From Sediminibacterium sp. C3 (GTDB lineage: Bacteria; Bacteroidota; Bacteroidia; Chitinophagales; Chitinophagaceae), in NCBI RefSeq assembly GCF_000508085.1, contig NZ_KI669560.1, forward strand, positions 1,909,203 to 1,958,234: a DNA stretch of 49,032 bases, read 5' to 3'. The position numbers and the translations under genes are program-made. Position 1 is the stretch's first letter. Each line of letters starts with the position of its first letter. The notes beneath the pieces were generated by a model. The model saw nothing but the letters and a program-made list of their open reading frames with translations, was not told the DNA's origin and ran no database searches. This document shows, piece after piece, positions 17,710 through 25,958 of the stretch.

Positions 17710-18189
17710 TTATTTTAGTGTTCTATTCAGATGAATCATTTTCAATGCGGTGATGGCAGCTTCTTCTCCTTTGTGGCCATGAACGCCACCTATTCTTTCA
17801 ATTGCCTGTTGCTCGTTTAAAACAGTCAATACTCCGAAAATAACCGGCACATCTATCTGCAGGTTTAATTGCATAATGCCATCTGTTACCCCTTTACATA
17901 CATAGTCGAAATGCGGGGTATCGCCTTGTATAACGGCACCCAATACAATGTATGCATCTGGTGTGCGTTTGGCATAGGCATAATGCTGCTTTACACCAAA
18001 GGGCAATTCAAAAGCCCCGGGTACTACAAGGGTTTTTACGGTAACACCCGCCTCTTTCAGCACTTTCTTAGCACCCTTTTCCAAAGCATTAATGATGGTG
18101 CTGTTCCATTCTGTTTTTACGATAACAACAAAGGCATCCTTCGGTGCGGGGATGCCTTTGTTTAATAAAGTATTTCCTTTAGTAGCCAT
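17710..18189 (-). CDS. ribH: 6,7-dimethyl-8-ribityllumazine synthase
   Basis: 159 residues, the standard length. It condenses 5-amino-6-ribitylaminouracil with 3,4-dihydroxybutanone 4-phosphate, the penultimate step of riboflavin synthesis, usually in a 60-mer capsid. Family segments are GAFELPFGVKQ, GAVIQGDTPHFDYV (with the catalytic histidine) and GVHGHKGEEAA near the end. Its ATG overlaps the TAA of the preceding TPR gene as TAATG, indicating coupled translation. Confidence 0.96.
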   Translation of the reverse strand: MATKGNTLLNKGIPAPKDAFVVIVKTEWNSTIINALEKGAKKVLKEAGVTVKTLVVPGAFELPFGVKQHYAYAKRTPDAYIVLGAVIQGDTPHFDYVCKGVTDGIMQLNLQIDVPVIFGVLTVLNEQQAIERIGGVHGHKGEEAAITALKMIHLNRTLK

Positions 18190-18878
18190 TAGTCAGCAAG
18201 GTCATTTTTTTCGTTGCTCAGACGATAAATGTATTTATCTGCCTGAAAACCTTTATCTGTTTTAGGGAATTTGTTTTTAACTTCTTTGTACAATTCCAAA
18301 GCTTCTGCAGTTTTACCGGTAGACTCCAGTAATAAGGCAGCACGGAATAAATATTCAGAAGAGTTGTTTTCATCTTCTACAAAAGTAGCAGCAGCTTTCT
18401 TATAAGCTTCTACCGCTTCCTCTTTTTTATTTAATTCGGCATAAGCATCACCCAGACAACCGGTAGCCAATAACTGAATTTGCTTGGCATCTGTAGAAAA
18501 GTCTTTTAAGTGCTTTACTGCATTTTCAAACTCACCTAATTTAAGGTAGCTGATTCCTGCATAGTAATGAGCCAGGTTGGCAGATTTAGTTCCACCAAAA
18601 TTGCTGATTACATTCAATACACCCTTGTATTGTCCGTCGCCATTCAATACCAGTCTCGATGAATCCATAGCAAAGTATTGCTCAGCTTTAAATAAAGCTT
18701 CTGCAGCTTTTTCTTCTTTGGGTTTTACTACGTACTGCTGATAAGCAAACCATCCTCCGCCAATGATCAAAACGGCTGCAATAGCCATTGCCAATGGTTT
18801 CTGGATTTTAGAGAAAGTGGTTTCTACTTTATGCGCTGCCTCTTGGGTTACCATTTCAGGCGCTTGTTTTTCGCTCAT
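18189..18878 (-). CDS. membrane-anchored TPR protein (YfgM-like)
   Basis: 229 residues. A short cytoplasmic N-terminus (1-28) precedes one transmembrane helix (about 29-47), then a helical tetratricopeptide region (about 55-225) with repeats such as YYAGISYLKLGEFENAVKHL and a second AEALELYKEVKNKFP. The layout matches YfgM-like proteins, which work near the Sec translocon and periplasmic chaperones in enterobacteria; whether this one does is unknown. It sits between pdhA (26-base gap) and ribH (TAATG overlap). Confidence 0.82.
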   Translation of the reverse strand: MSEKQAPEMVTQEAAHKVETTFSKIQKPLAMAIAAVLIIGGGWFAYQQYVVKPKEEKAAEALFKAEQYFAMDSSRLVLNGDGQYKGVLNVISNFGGTKSANLAHYYAGISYLKLGEFENAVKHLKDFSTDAKQIQLLATGCLGDAYAELNKKEEAVEAYKKAAATFVEDENNSSEYLFRAALLLESTGKTAEALELYKEVKNKFPKTDKGFQADKYIYRLSNEKNDLAD

Positions 18879-18904
18879 TCTATTTGATTATTCGGTTTAG
18901 TAAA

Positions 18905-19900
18905 TTAGTCAACAATAAAAGGATAGTTCTGGTCAATGTACACGTCCTTCAATACTTCATCATCACTTGGCCATGGACTTTCTTCTGCAAAACGAACAGA
19001 TTCATCCACCATTGCATTCACTCTGGCATCTATGGCATCCAGTTCAGCCTGGGTAGCAAAACCATTCTCTAAAATTGTATTCGCAACTTTGGTAATAGGA
19101 TCCTGGTCTTTGTATTCTTCTACTTCTTCTTTGGATCTGTATTTCTGAGGGTCAGATACAGAGTGTCCTTTGTATCGGTAGGTCTTCATTTCTAAAAGGG
19201 TAGGACCATCTCCTTCTCTTGCTCTTTTAACGGCTCTTGCTACCGCATCGTGTACCGCTTCTGCAGTCATGCCATCCACTTTATCAGCAGGCATTTCGTA
19301 TGCATCGGCCAGTTTATAAATATCAATTACATTACTGGTTCTTTCAATGGAAGTACCCATTGCGTAGTTGTTATTCTCGCAAATGAAAATCACCGGTAAT
19401 TTCCAAAGCATCGCCAGGTTAAAGGTTTCGTGTAACATACCCTGACGGGCAGCACCGTCTCCAAAATAACAAAGCACCACATTCTGTGTACCCCTGTATT
19501 TTTCAGCGAAAGCCAAACCGGCACCGGTACCAATTTGTGCACCTACAATTCCGTGTCCGCCAAAGAATTTATGCTCTACACTGAAGAAGTGCATACTTCC
19601 TCCTTTACCTTTTGCACAACCGGTAGCTTTACCGTATAATTCAGCCATACAAGCGTTGGCTGAAACTCCCTTGGCAAGTGCTAAGCCATGAGCACGATAA
19701 GCCGTGATAAATGGATCGTCTGCCTGAGTAGCAGTCATACAACCAGCTGCAATGGCTTCCTGTCCCACATAAGCGTGGAAAAATCCGCGGATCTTTCCTG
19801 CCATTTTATACATTTCTTCGGCTTTTAATTCGAACTGGCGAATCAATTGCATTAGCTCATACCAATAGAGGTAGGTTTCTTTAGAAAACTTTGTAGACAC
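18905..19900 (-). CDS. pdhA: pyruvate dehydrogenase E1 component, alpha subunit
   Basis: 331 residues. The thiamine-diphosphate site is seen as GDGAARQG (147-154) through ENNNYAMG (175-182). The loop YRYKGHSVSDPQKYR matches the E1-alpha regulatory/active-site loop. It decarboxylates pyruvate with an E1-beta partner, which is not adjacent. The best start is GTG at 19900: it gives the family-typical N-terminus KFSKETYLYWYELM, and no upstream ATG fits. A TATATTTG promoter element lies 18 bases before it. Confidence 0.92.
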   Translation of the reverse strand: MSTKFSKETYLYWYELMQLIRQFELKAEEMYKMAGKIRGFFHAYVGQEAIAAGCMTATQADDPFITAYRAHGLALAKGVSANACMAELYGKATGCAKGKGGSMHFFSVEHKFFGGHGIVGAQIGTGAGLAFAEKYRGTQNVVLCYFGDGAARQGMLHETFNLAMLWKLPVIFICENNNYAMGTSIERTSNVIDIYKLADAYEMPADKVDGMTAEAVHDAVARAVKRAREGDGPTLLEMKTYRYKGHSVSDPQKYRSKEEVEEYKDQDPITKVANTILENGFATQAELDAIDARVNAMVDESVRFAEESPWPSDDEVLKDVYIDQNYPFIVD

Positions 19901-19918
19901 TTTTCAAAATTTTGATGG

Positions 19919-19926
19919 CAAATATA
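19919..19926 (-). promoter_or_regulatory. pdhA: -7 promoter element of pdhA
   Basis: The minus strand reads TATATTTG followed by C, an exact TAnnTTTG match, leaving 18 bases to the GTG start. The short leader supports the GTG choice. Confidence 0.55.
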
Positions 19927-19947
19927 GGGGTTATCCTTGATAGTTCC

Positions 19948-20424
19948 CTAACCAGCATATTCCCCAACCATATGTTCTTCAGGAGGATATGGGATACGAA
20001 TGGAGCCGAGGTATTGTTCCTCTAAAATATCCGCAAATGTGGAGAAATAAAGAATAACATCTTCCCTTACATTCCGCTTCAGCCAGCGAAAGCCGCCCGG
20101 TAATTTATCCAATACGGAACGGTCGTCGAGGTATTCAAGGTGATGGATATCTGATGGTGTGAGCCCGATATCGGTCAATTTTTTAATTAAAAGGTTTACG
20201 GGTGTATTACTCACCGGGCAAAACTCTTCTGCCAATTCAGTCCATTCCCCAAAGCCTGTATGTGCATAGGTCAGTATTTCTTCCTTACTCACATTGGCTA
20301 CTACCTGTAATAAATTTCCACAGTTACAGGCTCCATGATTGCCCCAGGCATAAGGTGCACCGTTGGCTAAATGCTGAGCCGTTTGTCTTAATACATCTAC
20401 TAAAACCAGATTGGGATGAGCCAT
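19948..20424 (-). CDS. uncharacterised protein with CNCG motif, 158 residues
   Basis: I do not recognise a named family. The protein is soluble, without signal peptide or membrane segment. Its distinctive feature is a cysteine/histidine patch near the N-terminus, WGNHGACNCGNL (27-38: H30, C33, C35), which could bind metal or a cofactor; a further Cys lies in EEFCPVSN. The C-terminal half is rich in aromatic and acidic residues. ATG 20424 is clear. It is upstream of pdhA on the same strand, but pdhA has its own promoter, so a shared role is not established. Confidence 0.75.
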   Translation of the reverse strand: MAHPNLVLVDVLRQTAQHLANGAPYAWGNHGACNCGNLLQVVANVSKEEILTYAHTGFGEWTELAEEFCPVSNTPVNLLIKKLTDIGLTPSDIHHLEYLDDRSVLDKLPGGFRWLKRNVREDVILYFSTFADILEEQYLGSIRIPYPPEEHMVGEYAG

Positions 20425-20642
20425 AACTTTTTTACTTTTTAAATTAACAAGCCTGTCTTAAAAAAAGTTGTTTCAAGTGGGAAATTAAAAACCATTGAAA
20501 AGCACAGGCATAATTGTGCAAGGCAAACAAAAAATTTGTACTGATTTACTCAACATAGCTACCGTTCATCCCTAAAATGACTTGTCGGCTAAAACCTTTT
20601 TCTTGTTTATGAGTTAGATATAAAAAATTAAACAGAAAAATT

Positions 20643-21155
20643 ATGAAAATGCGCATTTTAACCTTGACAATGGTTGCCGTAATGGGATTATTCGGTAGTG
20701 TAACTGCTCAGAACACAGTAGTGGATATTGCTGTTGGATCAAAGGATCACTCAACATTGGTAGCTGCTGTAAAAGCGGCAGACCTGGTAGGAACTTTACA
20801 AAGTGCTGGACCGTTTACTGTATTCGCACCGGTAAATGCAGCGTTCGATAAATTACCTGCAGGAACAGTCAGTAACTTATTAAAGCCTGAAAACAAAGCT
20901 ACTTTGGCAAAAGTATTGACTTACCATGTTGTTGCGGGTAATTTGGATGCCGCTGCAGTTATAAAAGCAGTAAAAGATGGCAAAGGAAAAGCAGTTGTAA
21001 AAACAGTTGCAGGTAATTCTTTAACAGTAACATTAAAAGATGGAAAAGTAACATTGACCGATGAAAACGGGGGTTTAGCAACCGTTGTAGCTGCCGATTT
21101 AAAAGCGGGTAATGGTGTGATTCACGTTATTGATACTGTGGTATTACCTAAATAA
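20643..21155 (+). CDS. secreted fasciclin (FAS1) domain protein
   Basis: 170 residues with a signal peptide (1-23, ending SVTAQ) and one FAS1 domain. The H1 box is [17 protein letters not shown] (about 63-79); the H2-like YHVVAG follows, and the end reads [18 protein letters not shown]1 domains mediate adhesion or matrix contacts; single-domain secreted forms are common in bacteria but usually of unknown partner. It stands alone with a 218-base upstream region in which I find no clear promoter motif, and a strong terminator downstream. Confidence 0.93.
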   Translation: MKMRILTLTMVAVMGLFGSVTAQNTVVDIAVGSKDHSTLVAAVKAADLVGTLQSAGPFTVFAPVNAAFDKLPAGTVSNLLKPENKATLAKVLTYHVVAGNLDAAAVIKAVKDGKGKAVVKTVAGNSLTVTLKDGKVTLTDENGGLATVVAADLKAGNGVIHVIDTVVLPK

Positions 21156-21213
21156 TGATGTTGCTGAAAGATTTTGTGCAGGGTTGAATAGTGAAGGTTG
21201 GTATAGGTAAAGA

Positions 21214-21243
21214 AAAGAGGCTGCTTGAGTAAGCAGCCTCTTT
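21214..21243. terminator. bidirectional Rho-independent terminator
   Basis: Perfect 13-bp stem AAAGAGGCTGCTT / AAGCAGCCTCTTT with loop GAGT. T-rich sequence follows on both strands, so it can end both the fasciclin gene (plus) and the P5C dehydrogenase gene (minus, stop at 21261). Confidence 0.92.
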
Positions 21244-21260
21244 CGTATGTATTAAAAGTA

Positions 21261-22892
21261 TTAAGCTTCCAGTAAAAATGGATAACCGTAATGTACAGGA
21301 GGATTATAAGTCTCCTTAATGGTACGTGCACTTAACCATCTGTAAAGGTTCAATGCACTACCGGCCTTATCGTTGGTGCCGGATGCTCTTGCACCACCGA
21401 ATGGCTGCTGACCTACAACGGCGCCGGTTGGTTTGTCATTGATATAAAAATTACCAGCCGCATTTCTTAGCATATTGGTAGCGAGTTCAACCGCTGCTCT
21501 GTCCTGAGAAAGTATGGCACCGGTTAAAGCATAAGGAGAAGTACTGTCTACCAGTTGCAAAGTCTTTTCAAATTGCTCTGCAGGGTATACATAAATGGTT
21601 AAAACAGGTCCGAAAATTTCTTCGCACATCGTAACTGATTTTGGATCCTTGGTTACAATTACGGTAGGCTCAACAAAGTATCCTTTGGTTTTACTGAAGT
21701 TACCCCCTGCAATAATTTTTACTTTCTTGTTCTTCTTTGCGTTGATGATATAACGGGTAATGCTGTTGTAAGCTTTTTCATCAATTACCGCATTCACAAA
21801 ATTGGTGAAGTCTTCAACAGTACCCACTTTCATGGTATTTACGGCAGCTACCAGTTTCTTTAAGATTTCATCAGCAAGGTTGCTTGGGATATAGGCTCTG
21901 GATGCAGCAGAACATTTCTGTCCCTGGAATTCAAAAGCACCTCTCGCCAGTGCAGTAACCACTGCATCCACATCAGCAGATTTATGTGCCACTACAAAGT
22001 CCTTACCACCGGTTTCACCTACAATTCTTGGGTAGGTTCTGTAGATGCCCATATTTTCACCAATGGTCTTCCACATATTATTGAATACACCGGTTGAACC
22101 TGTAAAGTGAACCCCTGCAAAATCTCTGTGTGAGAAGCAAACTTTACCAATGGTTGGACCATCTACATAGATAAGATTAATAACACCATCCGGTAATCCT
22201 GCTTCTTTTAAAATGCGCATGAACAATTGTGCAGAATAAATTTGTGTATTGGCAGGCTTCCAAACCACCACGTTACCACACATGGCAGCAGAAGTAGGCA
22301 GGTTACCACCAATTGCGGTGAAGTTGAAAGGCGTTACAGCCAATACAAATCCTTCCAAAGGACGCCACTCTAAACGATTGTGCATGCCGGGAGCAGAGAT
22401 TGGCTGTTGCTTATAAATTTCACTTAGGAAATGTACATTGAAACGCAGGAAGTCAATCAATTCGCAAGTGCTGTCGATTTCTGCCTGAAATGCATTTTTA
22501 CTTTGTCCCAGCATAGTAGCAGCCAGCATTTGATAGCGATATTTGGTAGCTAATAAATCTGCTGCTTTCAAAAAGATATGTGCTCTGTTTTCCCAGCTAA
22601 GGGCAGCCCATTTATCCTTTGCCTGCAATGCAGCTGCAATGGCCTGATGCGCATGCTTTTCTTCCCCTGCATTGAAATGACCTAATGTATGAGACAATTC
22701 ATGTGGTGGATGAATCGCTACTTTCTTGTCTGTTCTTACTGCTTTACCCCCTATATACATAGGGATATCCAGTTGTTTTTTCTTGGCTTCGGCCAATGCT
22801 TTTTTCAAAGCTGCTTTCTCCGCACTTCCTGGTGCAAATTGCTGAACCGGTTCATTGGTTGGCATCGGGTATGAAAATGTACCAATACTCAT
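21261..22892 (-). CDS. pruA: L-glutamate gamma-semialdehyde (1-pyrroline-5-carboxylate) dehydrogenase
   Basis: 543 residues, stand-alone form of the P5CDH family. It oxidises glutamate semialdehyde to glutamate with NAD+, the last step of proline and of ornithine-derived arginine breakdown. Aldehyde dehydrogenase residues are visible: E293 in GETGGKDF and the nucleophile C327 in FQGQKCSAASRAY; FTGSTGVF supplies the NAD-binding glycines. The N-terminus (NEPVQQFAPGS) matches the Bacteroidota/mitochondrial-type family. The window's arginine deiminase/CtlX pair would make ornithine, whose transamination product feeds this enzyme. Confidence 0.94.
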   Translation of the reverse strand: MSIGTFSYPMPTNEPVQQFAPGSAEKAALKKALAEAKKKQLDIPMYIGGKAVRTDKKVAIHPPHELSHTLGHFNAGEEKHAHQAIAAALQAKDKWAALSWENRAHIFLKAADLLATKYRYQMLAATMLGQSKNAFQAEIDSTCELIDFLRFNVHFLSEIYKQQPISAPGMHNRLEWRPLEGFVLAVTPFNFTAIGGNLPTSAAMCGNVVVWKPANTQIYSAQLFMRILKEAGLPDGVINLIYVDGPTIGKVCFSHRDFAGVHFTGSTGVFNNMWKTIGENMGIYRTYPRIVGETGGKDFVVAHKSADVDAVVTALARGAFEFQGQKCSAASRAYIPSNLADEILKKLVAAVNTMKVGTVEDFTNFVNAVIDEKAYNSITRYIINAKKNKKVKIIAGGNFSKTKGYFVEPTVIVTKDPKSVTMCEEIFGPVLTIYVYPAEQFEKTLQLVDSTSPYALTGAILSQDRAAVELATNMLRNAAGNFYINDKPTGAVVGQQPFGGARASGTNDKAGSALNLYRWLSARTIKETYNPPVHYGYPFLLEA

Positions 22893-22953
22893 AGGTGAAA
22901 ATTTATAAGGTTTGAGGCCGCAAGTTACAAATAAAACTCTATTGGGTTTTGGC

Positions 22954-22961
22954 TACATTTG
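22954..22961 (+). promoter_or_regulatory. -7 promoter element three bases before the GlmU-like ATG
   Basis: TACATTTG matches TAnnTTTG; only TGT separates it from ATG 22965. Transcription would begin at or next to the A of the ATG, giving a leaderless mRNA. Confidence 0.5.
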
Positions 22962-22964
22962 TGT

Positions 22965-24161
22965 ATGGCTGTAATCCTTTTTGATCCTTCTTACAGGAAT
23001 TTACTGGCACCGCTTTCCACTACCAAAGCGCTGTCTCATTTTCATTTTGGTTTAATGCGTATTCAGGAGCGATGGGAACTGTTGCTGAAGCAACCAGCCG
23101 CCATTCATACAGCACCCTATTTACAGGGTTTGTATGCCGATGCAAATGCTACGTTGCTTCCTACTGATGCTGCAGCAGAAGCTTTTTTATGGATTGATGC
23201 ATCGGTTATTCCGGATGATGCCCTGATTGAACAAATACAATTGCTTCAAAACGGTGATTGTCTGATGGATGAACAGGGATTGGTGGCAGGGAAAGCGGTC
23301 ATTGCATTCAACAGTTTTAATCCCTCCGATACCTCGGCCTATTTTACACAAGCCAATAAGGTTGCCAGTGTGCAGCGAATTCGTTTTCCCTGGGAAATCA
23401 TGCAGATCAATGATGCCATGATTCGAAAAGATTTTATATGGATTACCGAGGGTAGAAAATCCATGCCCATTCCTGCTTCTGTGAACGCAATTGGGGATGA
23501 TCAGATTTTTATTGAACCCGGTGCCCGTTTGCAGTACTGTACGTTAAATGCCAGTACGGGGCCCATTTATATTGGTAAGAAAGCCGAAATCATGGAAGGC
23601 TCATCCATCAGAGGACCTTTTTCCATTGGCTATAATTCAGTGGTTAAAATGAACAGCCGCATATATGGTGGAACCACACTGGGGCCCTATTGCATGGGTG
23701 GTGGTGAAATTAAAAATGCGGTACTCATGGGTTACTCCAATAAAGCACACGATGGATATTTGGGAGACGCAGTTATTGGGGAATGGTGCAATATGGGGGC
23801 GGGTAGCAGCAATAGCAATCTGAAAAATTCTGCTGGTACCATAAAAATATTCAGCATGGGACTGAATGAGTATATTCCTGTTGGTCAGAAGTGCGGGGTC
23901 ATTATGGGAGATTATTCCAGGGTGGCCATTAACTCCAGCCTGAACACGGGATCTATGATTGGTGTCAGCTGCAATGTGTTTGGAGAAGGGCTCCTGCATA
24001 GTTCTATTCCGCATTTTAGTTTTGGACTAAAAGGAAAAGTGTACCAGATTGAATCGGCTATTCATGATATCAATAACTGGAAGGGATTGAAGGGACTAGA
24101 AATGTCTAATGAAGAAATAAACGTTCTACAATATATTTATACAAACAACAAGCAATTATGA
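22965..24161 (+). CDS. GlmU-like sugar nucleotidyltransferase with left-handed beta-helix domain
   Basis: 398 residues from ATG 22965; the in-frame TTG at 22959 lies inside the promoter motif. The N-terminal region (about 1-180) resembles a reduced nucleotidyltransferase-like domain but lacks an obvious GxGTRM signature. The C-terminal part (about 185-370) has hexapeptide repeats of a left-handed beta-helix acyltransferase (IYIGKKAEIMEGSSI, IGEWCNMGAGS). The layout matches the alternative GlmU family found in Bacteroidota, which may form UDP-GlcNAc; that function is inferred. The stop overlaps the tpiA start as ATGA. Confidence 0.78.
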   Translation: MAVILFDPSYRNLLAPLSTTKALSHFHFGLMRIQERWELLLKQPAAIHTAPYLQGLYADANATLLPTDAAAEAFLWIDASVIPDDALIEQIQLLQNGDCLMDEQGLVAGKAVIAFNSFNPSDTSAYFTQANKVASVQRIRFPWEIMQINDAMIRKDFIWITEGRKSMPIPASVNAIGDDQIFIEPGARLQYCTLNASTGPIYIGKKAEIMEGSSIRGPFSIGYNSVVKMNSRIYGGTTLGPYCMGGGEIKNAVLMGYSNKAHDGYLGDAVIGEWCNMGAGSSNSNLKNSAGTIKIFSMGLNEYIPVGQKCGVIMGDYSRVAINSSLNTGSMIGVSCNVFGEGLLHSSIPHFSFGLKGKVYQIESAIHDINNWKGLKGLEMSNEEINVLQYIYTNNKQL

Positions 24162-24919
24162 GAAAGCAAATCGCAGCAGCCAACTGGAAGATGAATCTTA
24201 CTTTACAGCAAGGGGAACAATTGATTAACGACCTATTGGCAAAGCCCCATTCGTTAAAGGAAAATCAGCAAGCCATATTTGCTGTGCCGGCTCCTTATTT
24301 AATGATGGCACAGGAAAAATTAGGAAATAAAGAAAGGGTAGCAGTGGCTGCTCAAAACTGTTACAGCAAAAAAAGCGGTGCCTACACTGGTGAAATTTCT
24401 GTAGAAATGTTGCAATCCATCGGTGTGCATTATGTGGTATTGGGGCACTCTGAAAGAAGAGAATATTTTAACGAAAGCAATCCCTTTCTGGCAGAAAAAA
24501 TTGATATCTGTTTAGCGAATGGCGTTACCCCCATTTTTTGTTGCGGAGAACCTTTGCAAATTCGGGAAGCAGGAAAGCAGAATGAATTTGTAGGTACCCA
24601 ATTGAATGAATCTTTGTTTCATTTATCTGCTGCTGATATTACCAAAGTGGTGATTGCCTATGAACCCATCTGGGCCATTGGTACCGGCAAAACAGCCAGC
24701 AGTGATCAGGCGCAGGAAATGCATGCGTTTATTCGCGCTGAATTGGCTCATCAATATGGTAAAGAAACAGCAGACCAGATTTCTATTCTGTACGGAGGTA
24801 GTGTAAAAGCCAGCAATGCCGTAGAATTGTTTGCACAGCCAGATGTGGACGGTGGTTTGGTAGGTGGCGCATCTTTAATTGCCGATGAATTTGTGGCGAT
24901 TATCAATGCTTTAAAATAA
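24158..24919 (+). CDS. tpiA: triosephosphate isomerase
   Basis: 253 residues. Interconverts dihydroxyacetone phosphate and glyceraldehyde-3-phosphate. Active-site residues: N9 and K11 in ANWKMN, H97 in VLGHSERR, E169 in AYEPIWAIGTGKTAS; the phosphate loop is LYGGSVK and VGGAS. It begins inside the stop codon of the GlmU-like gene, so translation is probably coupled, and its 3' end overlaps the convergent tsaC gene by 17 bases. Confidence 0.97.
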   Translation: MRKQIAAANWKMNLTLQQGEQLINDLLAKPHSLKENQQAIFAVPAPYLMMAQEKLGNKERVAVAAQNCYSKKSGAYTGEISVEMLQSIGVHYVVLGHSERREYFNESNPFLAEKIDICLANGVTPIFCCGEPLQIREAGKQNEFVGTQLNESLFHLSAADITKVVIAYEPIWAIGTGKTASSDQAQEMHAFIRAELAHQYGKETADQISILYGGSVKASNAVELFAQPDVDGGLVGGASLIADEFVAIINALK

Positions 24920-25889
24920 ACTGTGCTCTGCTGATTCGGTCGTTGATAGCTACGCCTATTCCTTCGTTGGGAAATATTTCAGAAAGAATTAGGTCGAAGT
25001 TTGACTGATCAATTTTTCTTAAGGTTCCAAACAATCGGCTGGCTGCTGTTGATAGTTGATGGTCGGTCGCCAGTTTAAAATTGGTAGCCCCCTCATATTC
25101 TGTATCCAGACTGATCACCGCAATTTTTTTGCCCGCATGCTCCTGTAGTAATTGCGGAATATTTCCGATAAATAAAGGGGTATGGGGCGCATAGTGACTC
25201 TTGAGTTGTCCGGGTGTGGCCGGTTGATTTTCTGAAACTTGCTGCGAAACATGTTGCGATATAGCTGAATTATGTATCACCGGAAGCCCGCTAAATGCAC
25301 TCAATTCTTCTGCAGTAACACTTCCCGCTCTGTGCAAAATAATTTGGTTATCAGCCACTTCACAAATCGTCGATTCCAATCCCACTTTGGTACTCCCTCC
25401 GTCTAATATATAGGGGATTTTACCATGGAGTCCATCCATCACATGATGGGCAGTGGTTGGGCTGATATATCCGGAAGGATTGGCACTGGGGGCTGCCAGC
25501 GGAAATGCCAACTTGCTCAACAGCGATAAGGTCAAGGGTTGATCAGGCACTCTGATGGCCAGTTTATGACTGCCGGCAGTAGTGATATCAGGCACATTGC
25601 TTTTTTTGGGCAATAACAAAGTCAAAGGACCAGGCATAAAATGGTGGGCCAGTTTCAGGCTCATTTCATCTGCCTCGGCGTAATCGGTAATCTGATTGGT
25701 ATTGGCCAGGTGTAATATCAGGGGATTAAAACTGGGGCGATTTTTAGCTGCGTATATTTTGGCCACAGCTGCCGGATCCAATGCGTTTGCGGCCAAACCA
25801 TAGACGGTTTCTGTGGGAATGGCCACCAGTTCTCCTGCCTGTAAAAACGCTGCTGCGATGGTAATATCTGTGCCAATGGCCGTTTGCAT
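24903..25889 (-). CDS. tsaC: L-threonylcarbamoyladenylate synthase, Sua5-type
   Basis: 328 residues from ATG 25889; a TTG at 25904 is not needed. The N-terminal YrdC domain (about 1-200) carries IPTETVYGLAANA and the SANPSG loop; a C-terminal Sua5 domain (about 220-328) makes this the long form. It makes threonylcarbamoyl-AMP from threonine, bicarbonate and ATP for the t6A37 modification of ANN-decoding tRNAs. It is divergent from lepA, another translation gene, across a 69-base gap. Confidence 0.94.
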   Translation of the reverse strand: MQTAIGTDITIAAAFLQAGELVAIPTETVYGLAANALDPAAVAKIYAAKNRPSFNPLILHLANTNQITDYAEADEMSLKLAHHFMPGPLTLLLPKKSNVPDITTAGSHKLAIRVPDQPLTLSLLSKLAFPLAAPSANPSGYISPTTAHHVMDGLHGKIPYILDGGSTKVGLESTICEVADNQIILHRAGSVTAEELSAFSGLPVIHNSAISQHVSQQVSENQPATPGQLKSHYAPHTPLFIGNIPQLLQEHAGKKIAVISLDTEYEGATNFKLATDHQLSTAASRLFGTLRKIDQSNFDLILSEIFPNEGIGVAINDRISRAQFILKH

Positions 25890-25943
25890 ACGCAAAATTA
25901 ACAACTTGTGTTTGAATTGTCATTGAATTCAGCTTCCCAGACC

Positions 25944-25951
25944 TATCTTTG
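25944..25951 (+). promoter_or_regulatory. lepA: promoter of lepA (-33 TTG and -7 TAnnTTTG)
   Basis: TATCTTTG at 25944-25951 with a TTG at 25923-25925, 18 bases apart, close to the Bacteroidota arrangement. Seven bases separate the motif from ATG 25959, so the leader would be only a few bases. Confidence 0.6.
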
Positions 25952-25958
25952 CACACTT

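Noticed and set aside
20425..20642. Possible riboswitch or sRNA in the gap before the fasciclin gene
   Set aside because: I found no extended stem, known riboswitch core or TAnnTTTG promoter; the sequence is just A/T-rich.
25908..25958. Extended lepA start upstream of 25959
   Set aside because: The extension crosses the TATCTTTG promoter, and the family N-terminus begins at the second ATG.
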